NCBI GenBank assembly: GCA_934749845.1
Contig: CAKVHQ010000005.1
Location: forward strand, 1 to 64,000
Length of the DNA: 64,000 nucleotides
Reading direction: 5' to 3'
Origin: an uncultured Clostridia bacterium
GTDB lineage: Bacteria > Bacillota > Clostridia > Christensenellales > UBA1242
Shown here piece by piece: positions 35,202-43,486 of this stretch (positions within the stretch are counted from its first letter, which is position 1; every line of letters begins with the position of its first letter). Both the position numbers and the translations under genes were made by a program. The notes under the pieces were generated by a model. That model was not told where the DNA came from. It did no database searches and worked only from the letters and a program-made list of their open reading frames with translations.

Positions 35202-35233
35202 TGGGGGACAATTTTTTGTTTCCCTTTTTTTAA
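35202..35233 (+). terminator. Terminator between rpsO and pnp
   Basis: GGGGACAA pairs imperfectly with TTGTTTCCC and is followed by seven T. Confidence 0.6.
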
Positions 35234-35243
35234 GTTAAATAAC

Positions 35244-35302
35244 ATAAAGCAGTGGAGAAATGCTTTATTAGGACAGCCGTTTTTCGAGCAGGGTAAAAAC
35301 GG
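35244..35302 (+). promoter_or_regulatory. Two stem-loops in the pnp leader
   Basis: First hairpin ATAAAGCA/TGCTTTAT (35244-35251 with 35261-35268), second CCGTTTTT/AAAAACGG (35277-35284 with 35295-35302), just before the ribosome binding site AAAGGAG. In E. coli a pnp leader stem is cut by RNase III and used by PNPase for autoregulation; a similar role here is inferred. Confidence 0.6.
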
Positions 35303-35315
35303 GAAAGGAGTAAAA

Positions 35316-37400
35316 ATGGAATTAGGAAGTAAATTTGAAACAGAAATCGGCGGAAGAAAAGTATCCATCGAAACAGGAAAGTATTGCGGACAAGCAAACG
35401 CATCAGTAATCGTTCGCTGTGGCGACACCGTTGTTATGGTTAACACAACAATGGCAAAAGAGCCAAGACCAGCAATCGATTTTTTCCCACTTGGCGTGGA
35501 CTATGAAGAAAAAATGTATTCAGTTGGAAAAATTCCGGGCGGTTTCAAAAGAAGAGAAGGTCGTGCAAGCGATAAGGCAATTTTAACATCAAGACTTATT
35601 GATAGACCTCTTAGACCTTTGTTTGATAAGGGATTTTTCAATGATGTTGCAGTTGTTGCAACACCACTATCAGTAGACCAAGACATTATGCCAGAAACAC
35701 TTGCAATGCTTGGCTCATCAGTAGCATTATCAATCAGCGACATACCATTTGCAGGACCAACAGGTTCAGTAGTAGTTGGCTTAATTGATGGCAAATACAT
35801 CATCAACCCAACTTTAGAACAAAGAGAAAAATCAAGAATGCACTTAACAGTTTCTGGAACAAAAGAAGCCGTTTTGATGGTTGAAGCAGGAGCAAAAGAA
35901 GTAACCGAAGAAGAAATGCTTAAAGGTATTTTGTTTGCTCATGAAGAAATTAAAAAACAAGTTGCATTTATTGATGAAATTGTTGCAAAAATTGGCAAAC
36001 CAAAAATCGTTCCAAACGTATATCGTGTGCCAGACGAAATTCAATCAAAAGTAGACGAATATGCATTCAGCAAAATGGAAAAAGTTTTTGAATGCTATGA
36101 TAGACAAGCACGCAATAAACTTGAAGAAGAATTAGAAGCAGAAGTTCAAGAACATTTTAAAGACATTTTTGTTGAACAAGAAAAAGATATTTCTAACGCA
36201 CTTTATAACGAGAAAAAACACATCGTTCGTGACAAAATTATAAACAAGGGTATCCGTCCAGACGGCAGAAAGATAGACGAAATTCGTCCAATTTGGTGCG
36301 AAGCAGGCGTTCTTCCAAGAGTTCATGGCAGTGGCGTTTTCACTCGTGGTCAAACACAAGTTTTAACAACATGTACACTTGGCATGCTTGCAGATATGCA
36401 AAAACTTGAAGGGCTTGATGAAGAAGATGAAAAGAGATATATGCATCACTACAATATGCCACCATATTCAACTGGCGAAGCAAGACCTTTAAAAAGTCCG
36501 GGCAGACGTGAAATTGGTCACGGAGCGTTGGCAGAAAGAGCATTAGAACCAATGCTTCCAAGCGAAGAAGAATTCCCATATGCAATAAGAACAGTTAGTG
36601 AAGTTTTAAGTTCTAATGGTTCAACCAGCCAAGCATCTGTTTGTGGTTCAACATTAGCCCTTATGGACGCTGGCGTTCCAATCAAAGCACCAGTTGCAGG
36701 TATCGCAATGGGTCTTATGAAAGACAAAGAAAACGGCAAAGTTGTTGTTTTAAGCGATATTCAAGGACTTGAAGATTTCTTTGGCGATATGGACTTTAAA
36801 GTTGCAGGAACAACAAAAGGTATAACAGCAATCCAAATGGATATTAAAATTCATGGCATAGACGAAGCAATTCTTCGTGAAGCACTTGAAAGAGCAAGAG
36901 TTGGTAGATTGCACATTTTGGGCAAAATGATGGAAGCCATCAGCGAACCAAGAAAATCACTTTCTCCTTATGCTCCAAAAATTATTTCGTTTAATATCGA
37001 CCCAGAAAAAATTGGCGATGTTATTGGAAAACAAGGTGCTGTTATCAACAAGATTATCGAGCAAACTGGCGTTAAAATTGATATTGAAGATGACGGAAAA
37101 GTTTGCGTTGCTTCAACAAACGAAGAGATGAACCAAAAAGCAAAAGCAATTATCCTTTCTATTGCCGAAGACCTTGAAAAAGGCAAGAAATATGAAGGAA
37201 AAGTTGTTAGAATTATGCAATTTGGTGCATTTGTTGAAATTGCTCCTGGAAAAGAAGGAATGATTCACATTTCTAAATTAAGCGACAAGAGAGTTGAAAA
37301 GGTTGAAGATGTTGTAAACTTAAACGATACAGTTGAAGTTGAAGTAATCAAAATTGACGAAAAGGGCAGAGTTGACCTTAAACTTATCAGCAAAAAATAA
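35316..37400 (+). CDS. pnp: Polyribonucleotide nucleotidyltransferase
   Basis: A 694-residue phosphorolytic 3'-5' exoribonuclease. Two RNase PH domains (FFPLGVDYEEKMYS, IDRPLRPLF; then GQTQVLTTCTLG, DAGVPIKAPVAGIAMGL), an intervening helical domain, a KH domain (KIGDVIGKQGAVINKI) and an S1 domain (GKVVRIMQFGAFVEIAPG). Full length. Works in RNA turnover. Confidence 0.98.
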   Translation: MELGSKFETEIGGRKVSIETGKYCGQANASVIVRCGDTVVMVNTTMAKEPRPAIDFFPLGVDYEEKMYSVGKIPGGFKRREGRASDKAILTSRLIDRPLRPLFDKGFFNDVAVVATPLSVDQDIMPETLAMLGSSVALSISDIPFAGPTGSVVVGLIDGKYIINPTLEQREKSRMHLTVSGTKEAVLMVEAGAKEVTEEEMLKGILFAHEEIKKQVAFIDEIVAKIGKPKIVPNVYRVPDEIQSKVDEYAFSKMEKVFECYDRQARNKLEEELEAEVQEHFKDIFVEQEKDISNALYNEKKHIVRDKIINKGIRPDGRKIDEIRPIWCEAGVLPRVHGSGVFTRGQTQVLTTCTLGMLADMQKLEGLDEEDEKRYMHHYNMPPYSTGEARPLKSPGRREIGHGALAERALEPMLPSEEEFPYAIRTVSEVLSSNGSTSQASVCGSTLALMDAGVPIKAPVAGIAMGLMKDKENGKVVVLSDIQGLEDFFGDMDFKVAGTTKGITAIQMDIKIHGIDEAILREALERARVGRLHILGKMMEAISEPRKSLSPYAPKIISFNIDPEKIGDVIGKQGAVINKIIEQTGVKIDIEDDGKVCVASTNEEMNQKAKAIILSIAEDLEKGKKYEGKVVRIMQFGAFVEIAPGKEGMIHISKLSDKRVEKVEDVVNLNDTVEVEVIKIDEKGRVDLKLISKK

Positions 37401-37426
37401 AAAAAGCCACCAATGGTGGTTTTTTT
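37401..37426 (+). terminator. First of two terminators after pnp
   Basis: CCACC/GGTGG stem with flanking A and T runs directly after the pnp stop. Confidence 0.85.
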
Positions 37427-37450
37427 AATCCATAAACAATTTATTTATGA

Positions 37451-37478
37451 AAAAAGGCTTCAAACAAGCCTTTTTTTT
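37451..37478 (+). terminator. Second, bidirectional terminator after pnp
   Basis: AAAAAGGCTT/AAGCCTTTTT with a 5-base loop, next to the stop of the minus-strand gene at 37477. Confidence 0.88.
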
Positions 37479-37779
37479 AACTAAATAATAATTCATCGTT
37501 GGAAAGCACAACATTTCTTGAAGCAAGTTCGCCTTTGCAAATTTCAATTTGTTTTCTTGTTTTAGTAATGTTTGAAGAAACTTCGTTTAATGCAAAAGAT
37601 GATGAAGATTTGCTGTAAGCAGAACCAAAATTTCTAATTGTTTCAGCATTTTGTGTTTGCAAATTGTTTGCCATTTCAAGATATCCATCCAAATTGCTTT
37701 GAAGGTCATTTAAAGTTGATAAAAGTTGTTCTGTTGATTGTGATTTAATTTCCTTTCTAAACTTTGTTTTAAAAAACAT
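37477..37779 (-). CDS. Small coiled-coil protein
   Basis: A 100-residue cytoplasmic protein, predicted to be almost entirely alpha-helical with heptad-like patterns (TEQLLSTLNDLQSNLDGYLEMA). Not recognised. Start preceded by AGGAGAAAAAT. It is expressed from its own minus-strand promoter, divergent from ylxM. Confidence 0.7.
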   Translation of the reverse strand: MFFKTKFRKEIKSQSTEQLLSTLNDLQSNLDGYLEMANNLQTQNAETIRNFGSAYSKSSSSFALNEVSSNITKTRKQIEICKGELASRNVVLSNDELLFS

Positions 37780-37800
37780 AATATTTTTCTCCTTGTCAAT

Positions 37801-37829
37801 ATTATATTTCCAAAAAAGTTGCTTGTCAA
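37801..37829 (-). promoter_or_regulatory. Promoter of the minus-strand coiled-coil gene
   Basis: On the minus strand, TTGACA (37829-37824), a 17-base spacer and TATAAT (37806-37801): full consensus in both boxes. Confidence 0.8.
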
Positions 37830-37852
37830 TATCAAAATTAAAAAATTTTTTG

Positions 37853-37881
37853 TTGACAAAGCATAAAAATTGGTGTAAAAT
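37853..37881 (+). promoter_or_regulatory. Promoter of ylxM-ffh
   Basis: TTGACA (37853-37858), exact 17-base spacer, TAAAAT (37876-37881). The two divergent promoters are only 24 bases apart. Confidence 0.8.
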
Positions 37882-37887
37882 TCATGT

Positions 37888-37907
37888 GTAAAGTTAAAAT
37901 ACTTTAC
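37888..37907 (+). promoter_or_regulatory. 5'-terminal hairpin of the ylxM-ffh mRNA
   Basis: GTAAAGT/ACTTTAC with a 6-base loop begins at the predicted transcription start. The ATG follows 10 bases later with no Shine-Dalgarno sequence. It could protect the 5' end or control initiation. Confidence 0.5.
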
Positions 37908-37917
37908 TGATAGCATT

Positions 37918-38220
37918 ATGAAACTTGAAAAAGCAATTTATTTAAACCAGTTATTTGATTTATATGGCACATTGTTAACGGACAAGCAACAACAAATTTT
38001 TAAGTGCTACTATTTTGATGATATTAGTTTAAGCGAAATTGCACAAATCAATCAAGTGTCAAAACAGGCAGTTAAGGATAGTTTAGACAAAACGGAAAAA
38101 ATTTTGCGTAGTTACGAAGATAAAATAAAACTACTAGACAAACAACAAAAAATTGAAATCGTTTTAAAAGACAAACAAAATTTGCTTGAACAAGTAAAAA
38201 GAATTTGGAAGGAGAGTTAG
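37918..38220 (+). CDS. ylxM: YlxM-type (UPF0122) helix-turn-helix protein
   Basis: A 100-residue sigma70-region-4-like protein associated with the signal recognition particle genes. Seen: FDLYGTLLTDKQQQIFKCYY, then the helix-turn-helix SLSEIAQINQVSKQAVKDSL. It lies two bases before ffh, the conserved ylxM-ffh pair of Firmicutes. No ribosome binding site is visible before the ATG. Confidence 0.92.
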   Translation: MKLEKAIYLNQLFDLYGTLLTDKQQQIFKCYYFDDISLSEIAQINQVSKQAVKDSLDKTEKILRSYEDKIKLLDKQQKIEIVLKDKQNLLEQVKRIWKES

Positions 38221-38221
38221 A

Positions 38222-39538
38222 ATGTCAGCATTTAGTTCACTAAGTGAAAGAATATCGCATATTTTTTCTAAACTCACCAAAAGAGGAAAATTAACCGAAC
38301 TTGAAATAAAAGAGGCAATGAGAGAAATTAGAATTGCACTTTTGGAAGCCGATGTTAACTTTTTGGTTGTTAAAGATTTGGTTAATAAAATCTCTGCCAA
38401 GGCTGTTGGACAAAAGGTTTTGGAAAGTTTAACCCCTGGTCAACAAGTTACTAAAATCGTAAACGAAGAACTTATTGAACTTATGGGAGGAGCAAACTCC
38501 AAACTTCAAGTTGCAAGCAATCCACCAACTGTAATTTTAATGTGCGGTTTGCAAGGTGCAGGAAAAACCACCATGTGTGGTAAACTTGGACTAATGTTAA
38601 AAAAACAAGGCAAAAAGCCATTGCTTGTTGGTTGCGACATTTATAGACCAGCCGCAATAAATCAGTTAAAAGTTGTTGGCAAATCGGTTGACATTCCAGT
38701 GTTTGAAAAAGGCACTCAAGAGCCTTCTAAAACCAGTTTGGAAGCCATTGACTATGCAAAAAAATACGCTTTAGACACTGTTATTATTGATACAGCAGGA
38801 AGATTGCAGATTGACGAAAAGTTAATGCAAGAGTTGAAAGACATTAAAACAGCTGTAAACCCAACTGAAATTTTGCTTGTAGTTGATAGTATGACTGGTC
38901 AAGAAGCAGTTAATGTGGCACAAACATTTAACGAAAGTTTGGATATTTCAGGTGTTATCTTAACAAAACTTGATGGCGATACCCGTGGCGGTGCTGCATT
39001 ATCAATTAAAGCAGTAACAGGAAAGCCAATAAAACTTTGTGGTATCGGCGAAAAAATGAACGACCTAGAACCATTTTATCCAGACCGAATGGCAAGCAGA
39101 ATACTGGGCATGGGCGATGTGCTAACTTTAATTGAGAAAGCACAACAAGCAGTAGACGAAAAGCAAATGAAAGAATTTGAAAAAAAATTCAAAGAAAATT
39201 CTTTCGATTTCAACGATTTCCTAATGCAATATGAAAATGTCAAAAAAATGGGCGACTTAAAAGGCTTGCTTGGTATGATACCGGGGCTTGGCAGTAAGTT
39301 AAAAAATCTTGATATTGACGAAAAACAAATTGCAAAAAACAAAGCAATCATTCAAAGTATGACTGAAAAAGAACGCTCTAATCCCGACTTAATTAAAGCG
39401 TCGCAAAGACAGCGTATTGCCAAAGGCAGTGGCTCAACAATTCAAGAAGTAAATCAACTTTTAAAACAATTTGAACAGACCAAAGAAATGATGAAGCAAA
39501 TGAAAAATGGAAAAGGTCTAAAAAATTTTAAATTTTAG
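38222..39538 (+). CDS. ffh: Signal recognition particle GTPase Ffh
   Basis: A 438-residue SRP54. N domain (1-85), G domain with GLQGAGKTT, DTAGRLQ, TKLDGDTRGGAAL and a GIGEKMNDLEPF closing motif, then the methionine-rich M domain (about 300-438) that binds signal peptides and SRP RNA. GGAGAG overlaps the end of ylxM. Targets membrane proteins to the Sec translocon. Confidence 0.98.
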   Translation: MSAFSSLSERISHIFSKLTKRGKLTELEIKEAMREIRIALLEADVNFLVVKDLVNKISAKAVGQKVLESLTPGQQVTKIVNEELIELMGGANSKLQVASNPPTVILMCGLQGAGKTTMCGKLGLMLKKQGKKPLLVGCDIYRPAAINQLKVVGKSVDIPVFEKGTQEPSKTSLEAIDYAKKYALDTVIIDTAGRLQIDEKLMQELKDIKTAVNPTEILLVVDSMTGQEAVNVAQTFNESLDISGVILTKLDGDTRGGAALSIKAVTGKPIKLCGIGEKMNDLEPFYPDRMASRILGMGDVLTLIEKAQQAVDEKQMKEFEKKFKENSFDFNDFLMQYENVKKMGDLKGLLGMIPGLGSKLKNLDIDEKQIAKNKAIIQSMTEKERSNPDLIKASQRQRIAKGSGSTIQEVNQLLKQFEQTKEMMKQMKNGKGLKNFKF

Positions 39539-39546
39539 GTAGTCAC

Positions 39547-39563
39547 ACATAGCAACGCTATGT
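39547..39563 (+). promoter_or_regulatory. Hairpin between ffh and rpsP
   Basis: ACATAGC/GCTATGT with a 3-base loop. No T-run follows, so it is more likely a processing or stability element than a terminator. Confidence 0.5.
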
Positions 39564-39598
39564 TTGATATATAAACAAAACAAAAAAGGAGAAAAATC

Positions 39599-39844
39599 AT
39601 GGTAAAAATCAGAATGACAAGACTTGGCGATAAAAAATCACCATTTTACAGAGTGGTTGTTGCTGACCAAAGAAGAGCAAGAGATGGCAAGTTCATCGAA
39701 CAAATTGGAACTTACAATCCACTTACAACACCAGAAGAAATCAAAATTGATGTTGAAAGAGCAAACTATTGGATTAAAAATGGCGCACAACCAAGTGACA
39801 CAGTTAAAGTTTTACTAAAAAAAGCCGCAGAAAAAGCCGAATAG
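39599..39844 (+). CDS. rpsP: 30S ribosomal protein S16
   Basis: An 81-residue ribosomal protein of normal length. Seen: VKIRMTRLGDKKSPFYRVVVAD and FIEQIGTYNP. AAAAGGAGA precedes it; khpA follows after 11 bases. Confidence 0.98.
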   Translation: MVKIRMTRLGDKKSPFYRVVVADQRRARDGKFIEQIGTYNPLTTPEEIKIDVERANYWIKNGAQPSDTVKVLLKKAAEKAE

Positions 39845-39855
39845 GTGGTGGCATA

Positions 39856-40092
39856 ATGGAAAAATTAGTAAAATATATTGTAGACAATCTTGTTTCTAAC
39901 AAAGATGCTGTTTATGTAACCGAAGAACCGGGCGACAAGGAAACTGTTATAAGAGTTGTTGTTGCCAAGGAAGATTTGGGCAAAGTTATCGGTAAAGGTG
40001 GCAAAATTGCTCAAAGCATTCGTTCGATTGTTAAAACAGCAGCCGCTGGCGAAGAAACAAAGACTCGCTACTTTGTTAAGTTTGAAGAATAA
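39856..40092 (+). CDS. khpA: KH-domain RNA-binding protein KhpA (YlqC)
   Basis: A 78-residue single KH-domain protein with LGKVIGKGGKIAQSIRS as the GXXG loop. In Firmicutes it pairs with KhpB to affect small RNAs and cell growth. AGGTGGTGG is the ribosome binding site. Standard position between rpsP and rimM. Confidence 0.95.
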   Translation: MEKLVKYIVDNLVSNKDAVYVTEEPGDKETVIRVVVAKEDLGKVIGKGGKIAQSIRSIVKTAAAGEETKTRYFVKFEE

Positions 40093-40119
40093 AACTTTCA
40101 CATTTTGTGAAGGTTTTTT
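40092..40119 (+). terminator. Terminator after khpA
   Basis: AAACTTTCAC/GTGAAGGTTT with a 5-base loop and a T-run. Confidence 0.85.
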
Positions 40120-40156
40120 TATTCCCATTTTTTATAATAACCATTTATCTTTATGT

Positions 40157-40185
40157 TTGCAAAAATGGGCTAAATTTGCTAAAAT
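40157..40185 (+). promoter_or_regulatory. Promoter of the histidine phosphatase gene, leaderless configuration
   Basis: TTGCAA (40157-40162), exact 17-base spacer, TAAAAT (40180-40185), then only six bases to the ATG. Extended TTTGC before the -10. Confidence 0.7.
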
Positions 40186-40191
40186 AAAGAC

Positions 40192-40728
40192 ATGAAATTA
40201 TATGTTATGCGTCACGGCACAAGTGTGTGGAACGAGCAAGGAAAAACTCAAGGACATTCCCAAAACAGATTGAGTAAAAAAGGCAAAGAACTAGTAGAAA
40301 ATGTTGCAAAAAAGTGTGAAAAAATCAAATTTGACATTATTTTTTGCTCGCCACTTATGCGTGCTGTTCAGTCGGCAAACATAATGAACAAAAGCCATAA
40401 AGTTAAAATAGTTAAAGATGATAGGCTCATAGAAATTGACCAAGGTGTTTTTACGGGCAGAATTTATGATGAACTCACTCCAAAAGAGTTAGCACAAAAA
40501 GAAAGTCGTAGTAGTGCTTATGGAATGGAAAGTTACGAGCATGGATATAATAGAGTTAACGATTTTTTAAACGAACTTAAAGGGCTAGATTATGAAAATG
40601 TGTTAATTGTTAGTCATCATTTCGTTACTATTTGCATCGACTATATCCTTAACAAGAAAGGGGATTTTTCTTTGTTTGAATACAATGGCGATTTTAAAAA
40701 TGGCGAAATGAAATTGTTTGAAATTTAA
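40192..40728 (+). CDS. Histidine phosphatase (phosphoglycerate mutase-like) family protein
   Basis: A 178-residue enzyme with the phosphohistidine motif MRHGTSVWN, FCSPLMRAVQSA, the acid region EIDQGVFTGR, and the second catalytic His in VSHHFVT. Substrate not predictable. It interrupts the usual khpA-rimM order. Leaderless start with no ribosome binding site. Confidence 0.9.
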   Translation: MKLYVMRHGTSVWNEQGKTQGHSQNRLSKKGKELVENVAKKCEKIKFDIIFCSPLMRAVQSANIMNKSHKVKIVKDDRLIEIDQGVFTGRIYDELTPKELAQKESRSSAYGMESYEHGYNRVNDFLNELKGLDYENVLIVSHHFVTICIDYILNKKGDFSLFEYNGDFKNGEMKLFEI

Positions 40729-40738
40729 CAGCAACCGA

Positions 40739-40767
40739 TTGTTAAGAGAGCGTTTTTATGTTATAAT
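40739..40767 (+). promoter_or_regulatory. Promoter of rimM, leaderless configuration
   Basis: TTGTTA (40739-40744), exact 17-base spacer, consensus TATAAT (40762-40767), six bases before the ATG. Transcription would start on the A of the start codon. Confidence 0.75.
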
Positions 40768-40773
40768 AAAAAT

Positions 40774-41271
40774 ATGGAACAAAAAATTTGTATAGGAAAA
40801 ATTGTAAAAACGATTGGAATTAAAGGCGAAGTTAAAGTTATTGGCTATACAGACTCGCTTGAACGCTTTAAAACGCTTAAGAATTTTTTTGTTGAAAATG
40901 AACTTTATGAGTGCGAAAAGGCTTCAGTTAGAAACGATTTTGTTGCTTTGAAAATTGCTGGAGTTAATGACCCAAATAAAGCCGAAAAATTTAAAGACAA
41001 ACTAATTTACGTTGACCGTGAAAACGCCGTTAAACTGGATAAAAATCACTACTTTGTTGTAGACTTAATTGGCTGTAATATCGTTGACGAAAACGGCAAA
41101 CAAATTGGGCTTGTGACCGATGTTGAAAATTACGGAGCAAGCGATATTTTAGTGTTTACAAATAATGGAAAAGAAAAGCGTGTTCCTTTCATTTTAGATG
41201 GCTTTAAATCTATTGATGTTGAAAATAAAACTTTGGTTGCTTTGCCAAGGCTAATTGAGGTGATAGTGTGA
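40774..41271 (+). CDS. rimM: Ribosome maturation factor RimM
   Basis: A 165-residue 30S assembly factor with an N-terminal RimM barrel (IGKIVKTIGIKGEVKV) and a C-terminal PRC barrel (FVVDLIGCNIVDENGK to VPFILDGFKSID). No ribosome binding site. The stop TGA overlaps the trmD GTG start. Confidence 0.96.
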   Translation: MEQKICIGKIVKTIGIKGEVKVIGYTDSLERFKTLKNFFVENELYECEKASVRNDFVALKIAGVNDPNKAEKFKDKLIYVDRENAVKLDKNHYFVVDLIGCNIVDENGKQIGLVTDVENYGASDILVFTNNGKEKRVPFILDGFKSIDVENKTLVALPRLIEVIV

Positions 41272-41948
41272 GAGTTGATATTTTAACCACTTTTCCAGAA
41301 ATGTTTGAACCTTTAAAGTGCAGTATTTTGGGAAGAGCCGAAAAAAATGAAATATTAAAAATAAATCTCGTTAATATTCGAGATTTCAGCAAAGATAAAC
41401 ACAAAAAAACAGACGACACACCATTTGGTGGTGGAGCAGGCATGGTCATGACATGTCAACCTTTGTATGATGCAATAATGAGTGTTAAAACCGATTCATC
41501 GCATCTAATTTATATGTCCCCAAAAGGCGAAACTTTGTGCCAAAAACTTGTTGTTGACCTTTCTAAAAAAGAACATTTAATAATTATTTGTGGGCATTAT
41601 GAAGGCATTGACGAGCGAATATTGAACATGTTTAATGTTCACGAAATTAGCATTGGCGACTATGTTTTAACTGGCGGAGAAATTCCAGCCATGGCACTCG
41701 TGGATTCTGTGTCAAGGTATATCGAAGGCGTTTTGTCGTCTGGAAGCACAGCAGAAGAAAGTTTTTCAAATGGTTTGCTAGAATACCCTCAATACACAAA
41801 ACCACAAAACTTTATGGGCTATGCTGTTCCAGGTGTTTTGTTGTCTGGCAATCATAAGGAAATTGCTTTATGGCGAGAGAAACAGTCACTTGAAATAACC
41901 AAACAACGCCGTCCAGACTTATATGAAAAATTTAAGGAGAAAAAATGA
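41268..41948 (+). CDS. trmD: tRNA (guanine37-N1)-methyltransferase
   Basis: A 226-residue SPOUT methyltransferase. Seen: DILTTFPEMFEP, the DTPFGGGAGMVM motif, CGHYEGIDERI and the trefoil knot SIGDYVLTGGEIPAM. GTG start within GTGA overlap to rimM. Modification prevents frameshifting at proline and other codons. Confidence 0.98.
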   Translation: MRVDILTTFPEMFEPLKCSILGRAEKNEILKINLVNIRDFSKDKHKKTDDTPFGGGAGMVMTCQPLYDAIMSVKTDSSHLIYMSPKGETLCQKLVVDLSKKEHLIIICGHYEGIDERILNMFNVHEISIGDYVLTGGEIPAMALVDSVSRYIEGVLSSGSTAEESFSNGLLEYPQYTKPQNFMGYAVPGVLLSGNHKEIALWREKQSLEITKQRRPDLYEKFKEKK

Positions 41949-42850
41949 TAATAAATTGGTACCCAGGGCATATGGACAAGGCCTTGAGAATGATGGAAAC
42001 TGAACTTGATTTAATTGATGTTGCAGTGTATGTTCTAGACTCTCGTGCGCCTTTTTCGTGCGTAAATCCTTGCTTTTCGCAACTTTTAAAATCTAAACCC
42101 ATCGTTTTCGTGCTTAATAAAGCAGATTTGGTTCAAGAAAAAGATTTGCTTAAATGGCAAAAGTACTTTTCTGGCGAAAATAAAACTTGCATAGTTTTAA
42201 ACTCAACCGAAAGCAATTCGTCAAAAAAACTGCTAGACGCTATAAAAAATTTGCATATAAAAAAATTGGTTAAAAACGAAAAAAGGGGAGTTACAATTCC
42301 ACTTCGTATGATGATTTTGGGTGTGCCAAATTGCGGAAAAAGCACCTTGATTAACAATCTTTGTGGCAAAGGCAAAACCATCACGGGCGACAAAGCAGGC
42401 GTCACTCGTGGAAAACAATGGGTTAGCGTTGCAAGTAACTTGGAAGTTTTGGACACTCCGGGAACACTTTGGCCTAACTTGGATAACACAAAAATTGCAC
42501 ATAACTTGGCTTATATCGGTTCAATTAAAGATGATGTTTTGGATATTAGTTCGCTTGCACTAGACTTTTTGATAGACCTGCTTTGCCTTGATAAGAGCAT
42601 TTTGGAAAACAGATATAACTTGAAAATTGATTTGTCACCAGTCTTGCATGTACTACAGCAAAAGCAAGAACTTGCTGGCGAAATTTACGAGCAGGACGAC
42701 TTAAAAATGTTTGCACTTGGGCTTTATGAAGATATTTGCATTAAGCGAGGTTTTATTTTAAAAAATAAGGAATACGACTACGAACGCTGTGCAAAAGCAA
42801 TTTTAGACGACTTTAGAAAGGGAAGATTAGGAAAAATAATTTTAGACTAA
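41945..42850 (+). CDS. rbgA: Ribosome biogenesis GTPase RbgA (YlqF)
   Basis: A 301-residue circularly permuted GTPase for late 50S assembly. G4 NKADLV comes before G1 GVPNCGKST and G3 DTPGTLWP. N-terminal INWYPGHMDKALR is diagnostic. The start overlaps the trmD stop (ATGA); the stop overlaps the yraN start by one base. Confidence 0.97.
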   Translation: MIINWYPGHMDKALRMMETELDLIDVAVYVLDSRAPFSCVNPCFSQLLKSKPIVFVLNKADLVQEKDLLKWQKYFSGENKTCIVLNSTESNSSKKLLDAIKNLHIKKLVKNEKRGVTIPLRMMILGVPNCGKSTLINNLCGKGKTITGDKAGVTRGKQWVSVASNLEVLDTPGTLWPNLDNTKIAHNLAYIGSIKDDVLDISSLALDFLIDLLCLDKSILENRYNLKIDLSPVLHVLQQKQELAGEIYEQDDLKMFALGLYEDICIKRGFILKNKEYDYERCAKAILDDFRKGRLGKIILD

Positions 42851-43188
42851 TGAATACACATATTTTAGGAACAAAAGGCGAAGTTAAAGCAAAAGACTAT
42901 TTAATTTCTTTGGGCTACAAAATTTTGGAAACCAACTATTCCAACATTATTGGCGAAATTGATATTATTGCGCAAGACCAAAAAACCATAGTTTTTGTTG
43001 AAGTTAAAACAAGAGAAAATTTAAAATTTGGCTATCCACGGGAAGCAGTTACTTTACATAAACAAAACAAAATTCACAAAGTGGCAATGGCATACTTAAA
43101 GTTTAAACGAAAGCTAAACAGTCCTTTTCGCTTTGATTGTATTGAAATTTTAGGCGATGAGATAACGCATTTAAAAAACTGCTTTTAA
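42850..43188 (+). CDS. yraN: YraN-family (UPF0102) nuclease-like protein
   Basis: A 112-residue restriction-endonuclease-fold protein. Seen: LGTKGEVKAKDYLISLGYKI, EIDIIAQDQKTIVFVEVKTR (the D-EVK nuclease-like motif) and a Lys/His-rich helix. Usually follows rnhB, which is missing here. Ends in a hairpin that overlaps its stop codon. Confidence 0.93.
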   Translation: MNTHILGTKGEVKAKDYLISLGYKILETNYSNIIGEIDIIAQDQKTIVFVEVKTRENLKFGYPREAVTLHKQNKIHKVAMAYLKFKRKLNSPFRFDCIEILGDEITHLKNCF

Positions 43189-43197
43189 AGCAGTTTT
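43175..43197 (+). terminator. Terminator overlapping the yraN stop
   Basis: AAAACTGCTTT/AAAGCAGTTTT palindrome containing the TAA stop, then T-rich sequence. Confidence 0.75.
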
Positions 43198-43380
43198 ATT
43201 TTTCATTAACCAACATGATTGTTTGAAAAATTATTATTTTTGCTTGAAGAAGAAAAAAGCAATTTTAGCAAAAAGGCATTAAAGTTGGGCTAAAGTGTGG
43301 CGTTGAAATTGCCCTTGAAACGCTGGGGAATAGTTAAACAAAATAAATTATAAAATAAATAAAAATTTTTTAAAAAACAC
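43198..43380. other. Gene-free region between yraN and the rplS promoter
   Basis: I see no credible gene. It contains a TTGCTT/AAGCAA inverted repeat around 43240-43262 and a GCGTT/AACGC stem near 43303-43324 followed by CTGGGGA, the same start as the element at 43868. It could be a degenerate fragment of that repeat. Confidence 0.4.
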
Positions 43381-43409
43381 TTGCAGTTTGTGCTTTATTA
43401 TGTTAAAAT
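43381..43409 (+). promoter_or_regulatory. Promoter of rplS
   Basis: TTGCAG (43381-43386), exact 17-base spacer, TAAAAT (43404-43409). Downstream is a 70-base leader. Confidence 0.8.
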
Positions 43410-43415
43410 TTGTCG

Positions 43416-43475
43416 TGCAGTATGAGTGGTCCTCTGCCAACGGTGCAAGAACATTTACTGGCAAAATATTTTAAG
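43416..43475 (+). promoter_or_regulatory. Putative L19 leader
   Basis: The leader is long for this window and contains possible pairing GCCA/TGGC (around 43437-43463). Firmicutes rplS genes often have a structured L19 leader; identity here needs a covariance-model search. Confidence 0.4.
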
Positions 43476-43486
43476 GAGGAAAAAAC

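Noticed and set aside
35039..35446. Minus-strand frame across rpsO and the start of pnp
   Set aside because: Shadow of two certain genes and spans their leader and terminator.
43198..43380. A third full copy of the 117-bp repeat
   Set aside because: Only a short CTGGGGA-like stretch is shared; the rest does not align.
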